From contig NZ_JOCA01000025.1 in assembly GCF_000718785.1 (NCBI RefSeq), positions 62,001 through 126,000 on the forward strand: a DNA stretch of 64,000 bases. The letters are read 5' to 3'. Below the pieces are notes generated by a model. The model made no database searches and was not told the origin of the DNA. It saw only the letters and a program-made list of their open reading frames with translations. Position numbers and translations under genes: made by a program. This document shows positions 63,371-64,000 of the stretch, in pieces. How positions within the stretch are numbered: position 1 is the stretch's first letter; each line of letters starts with the position of its first letter. The stretch comes from Streptomyces sp. NRRL WC-3626 (GTDB lineage: Bacteria > Actinomycetota > Actinomycetes > Streptomycetales > Streptomycetaceae).

Positions 63371-64000
63371 ATGCGCATTCAGGTACTTGGGCCGGTGTCC
63401 GTCTGGAGGGACGGCGCACGGCTGGCCCTGGGCTCCCCCCAGCGTCGCGCCGTACTGGCGCTCCTGACCGCGTCCCGCGGCCGGCAACTGCCGTTCGCCG
63501 GCCTGGCGGAGGCCTTGTGGGGAGAGCGGCCACCGGCGAGCGCGCCGAACGTCGTCCAGACTCACATCAAGCACCTGCGAAGGTTGCTTGAACCCGGGCG
63601 GCCGCCCAGAGCGCCCAGCATCGTGCTGCCCCGTGTCGGCGACGGCTATGCGCTGCGGGTCCCCGATGACGTCGTCGATCTGTCGCGCTTCCGTGCTCTG
63701 GTCGACGCGGCGGACGCGGCGCGGCGTGATGGCGATGAGGGGCGGGCCAATGCCCTGCTGGCCGAAGCGCTCGACGTGTGGCGCCAACCGCCGCTCGTCG
63801 ATCTGCCGTTCCTCGCCTCCCACCCCGTGGTCGTCGCGCTGACGGGGGAGCGTGGCGGTGTGGTGGCGCAGTACGGGGATGCCATGATCGCGGCGGGAAG
63901 AAGTGCCGAGGCGCTGCACATCCTCCAGGAGGCGGCGGCCGCGCACCCCCTGGACGAGGACGCCCAGGCCCGGCTCATCCGTGCGTACGAGTCCGTCGGC
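63371..64000 (+). CDS. AfsR/SARP-type regulator, 3'-truncated by window edge
   Basis: The frame is open to the last base. Residues 1-95 form the OmpR-like winged HTH of SARP regulators (MRIQVLGPVSVWRDGARLAL, NVVQTHIKHLRRLLEP, GDGYALRV). The bacterial transcriptional activation domain follows (VDLSRFRALVDAA, then ALHILQEAAAAHPLDEDAQA). SARPs often activate antibiotic clusters, so a biosynthetic cluster may lie beyond the window. ATG 63371 is used; GTG 63347 is an in-frame alternative. Confidence 0.88.
   Translation, partial: MRIQVLGPVSVWRDGARLALGSPQRRAVLALLTASRGRQLPFAGLAEALWGERPPASAPNVVQTHIKHLRRLLEPGRPPRAPSIVLPRVGDGYALRVPDDVVDLSRFRALVDAADAARRDGDEGRANALLAEALDVWRQPPLVDLPFLASHPVVVALTGERGGVVAQYGDAMIAAGRSAEALHILQEAAAAHPLDEDAQARLIRAYESVG

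Overview
The window is high-GC DNA with GTG/TTG starts, leaderless-looking genes, AfsR/SARP, DUF5133, STAS and many one-component regulators. This is typical of a Streptomyces chromosome or a close relative. No rRNA, tRNA, CRISPR array or intact transposase was seen. The first gene is cut at its 5' end and the last (SARP regulator) at its 3' end.

Region 1 (1-20.3 kb) is a set of regulator-target modules: an L,D-transpeptidase; a DUF1772 protein facing a TetR repressor with two matching operators; an AraC/GyrI-type regulator; a two-component system facing a MacB-type ABC transporter; secreted DUF305 and DUF1996 proteins facing a LacI regulator; a STAS protein; a winged-helix protein with a 2H phosphoesterase; an esterase and an epimerase that carry the same TetR-type operator; DUF427; and a quinone-oxidoreductase-like enzyme.

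Region 2 (20.3-47.1 kb) is the core: a nitrogen-oxide and hypoxia island. It holds two complete narGHJI nitrate reductase operons on opposite strands, narK, a copper nitrite reductase (nirK) with a fused cupredoxin, a radical SAM/SPASM enzyme, a CopD-like membrane protein, flavohemoglobin (hmp), hemerythrin, an Acg-type nitroreductase, a PNPOx-fold protein, and a VKOR as fifth gene of the first nar operon. A DevR/OsdR response regulator (22.3 kb) and a DevS/OsdK GAF sensor kinase (45.3-47.1 kb) sit near its two ends. Palindromes close to GGGnCCnnnGGnCC lie in front of hmp, osdR, nar1, the radical SAM/nirK operon, the nitroreductase and narK/PNPOx. This suggests one DevR-type regulon that reduces nitrate to nitrite to NO and returns NO to nitrate. 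The second nar operon lacks such a box and has a promoter with a 19-bp spacer instead.

Region 3 (47.4-54.5 kb) has a CGNR regulator facing a VOC protein, a flavoprotein-ferredoxin-ferredoxin reductase operon, and a MerR regulator with an MFS transporter that carries an in-frame TAG. It ends at a G-homopolymer tract where an ABC-F gene has lost its 3' end. This junction is a real deletion or an assembly fault.

Region 4 (54.7-64 kb) holds a Zur-box-controlled zinc uptake locus (aztA facing aztB-aztD-aztC, plus a second aztD), closed by a strong hairpin. A methyltransferase, an NmrA-like protein facing a TetR regulator, a membrane-anchored coiled-coil protein and the start of a SARP regulator follow.
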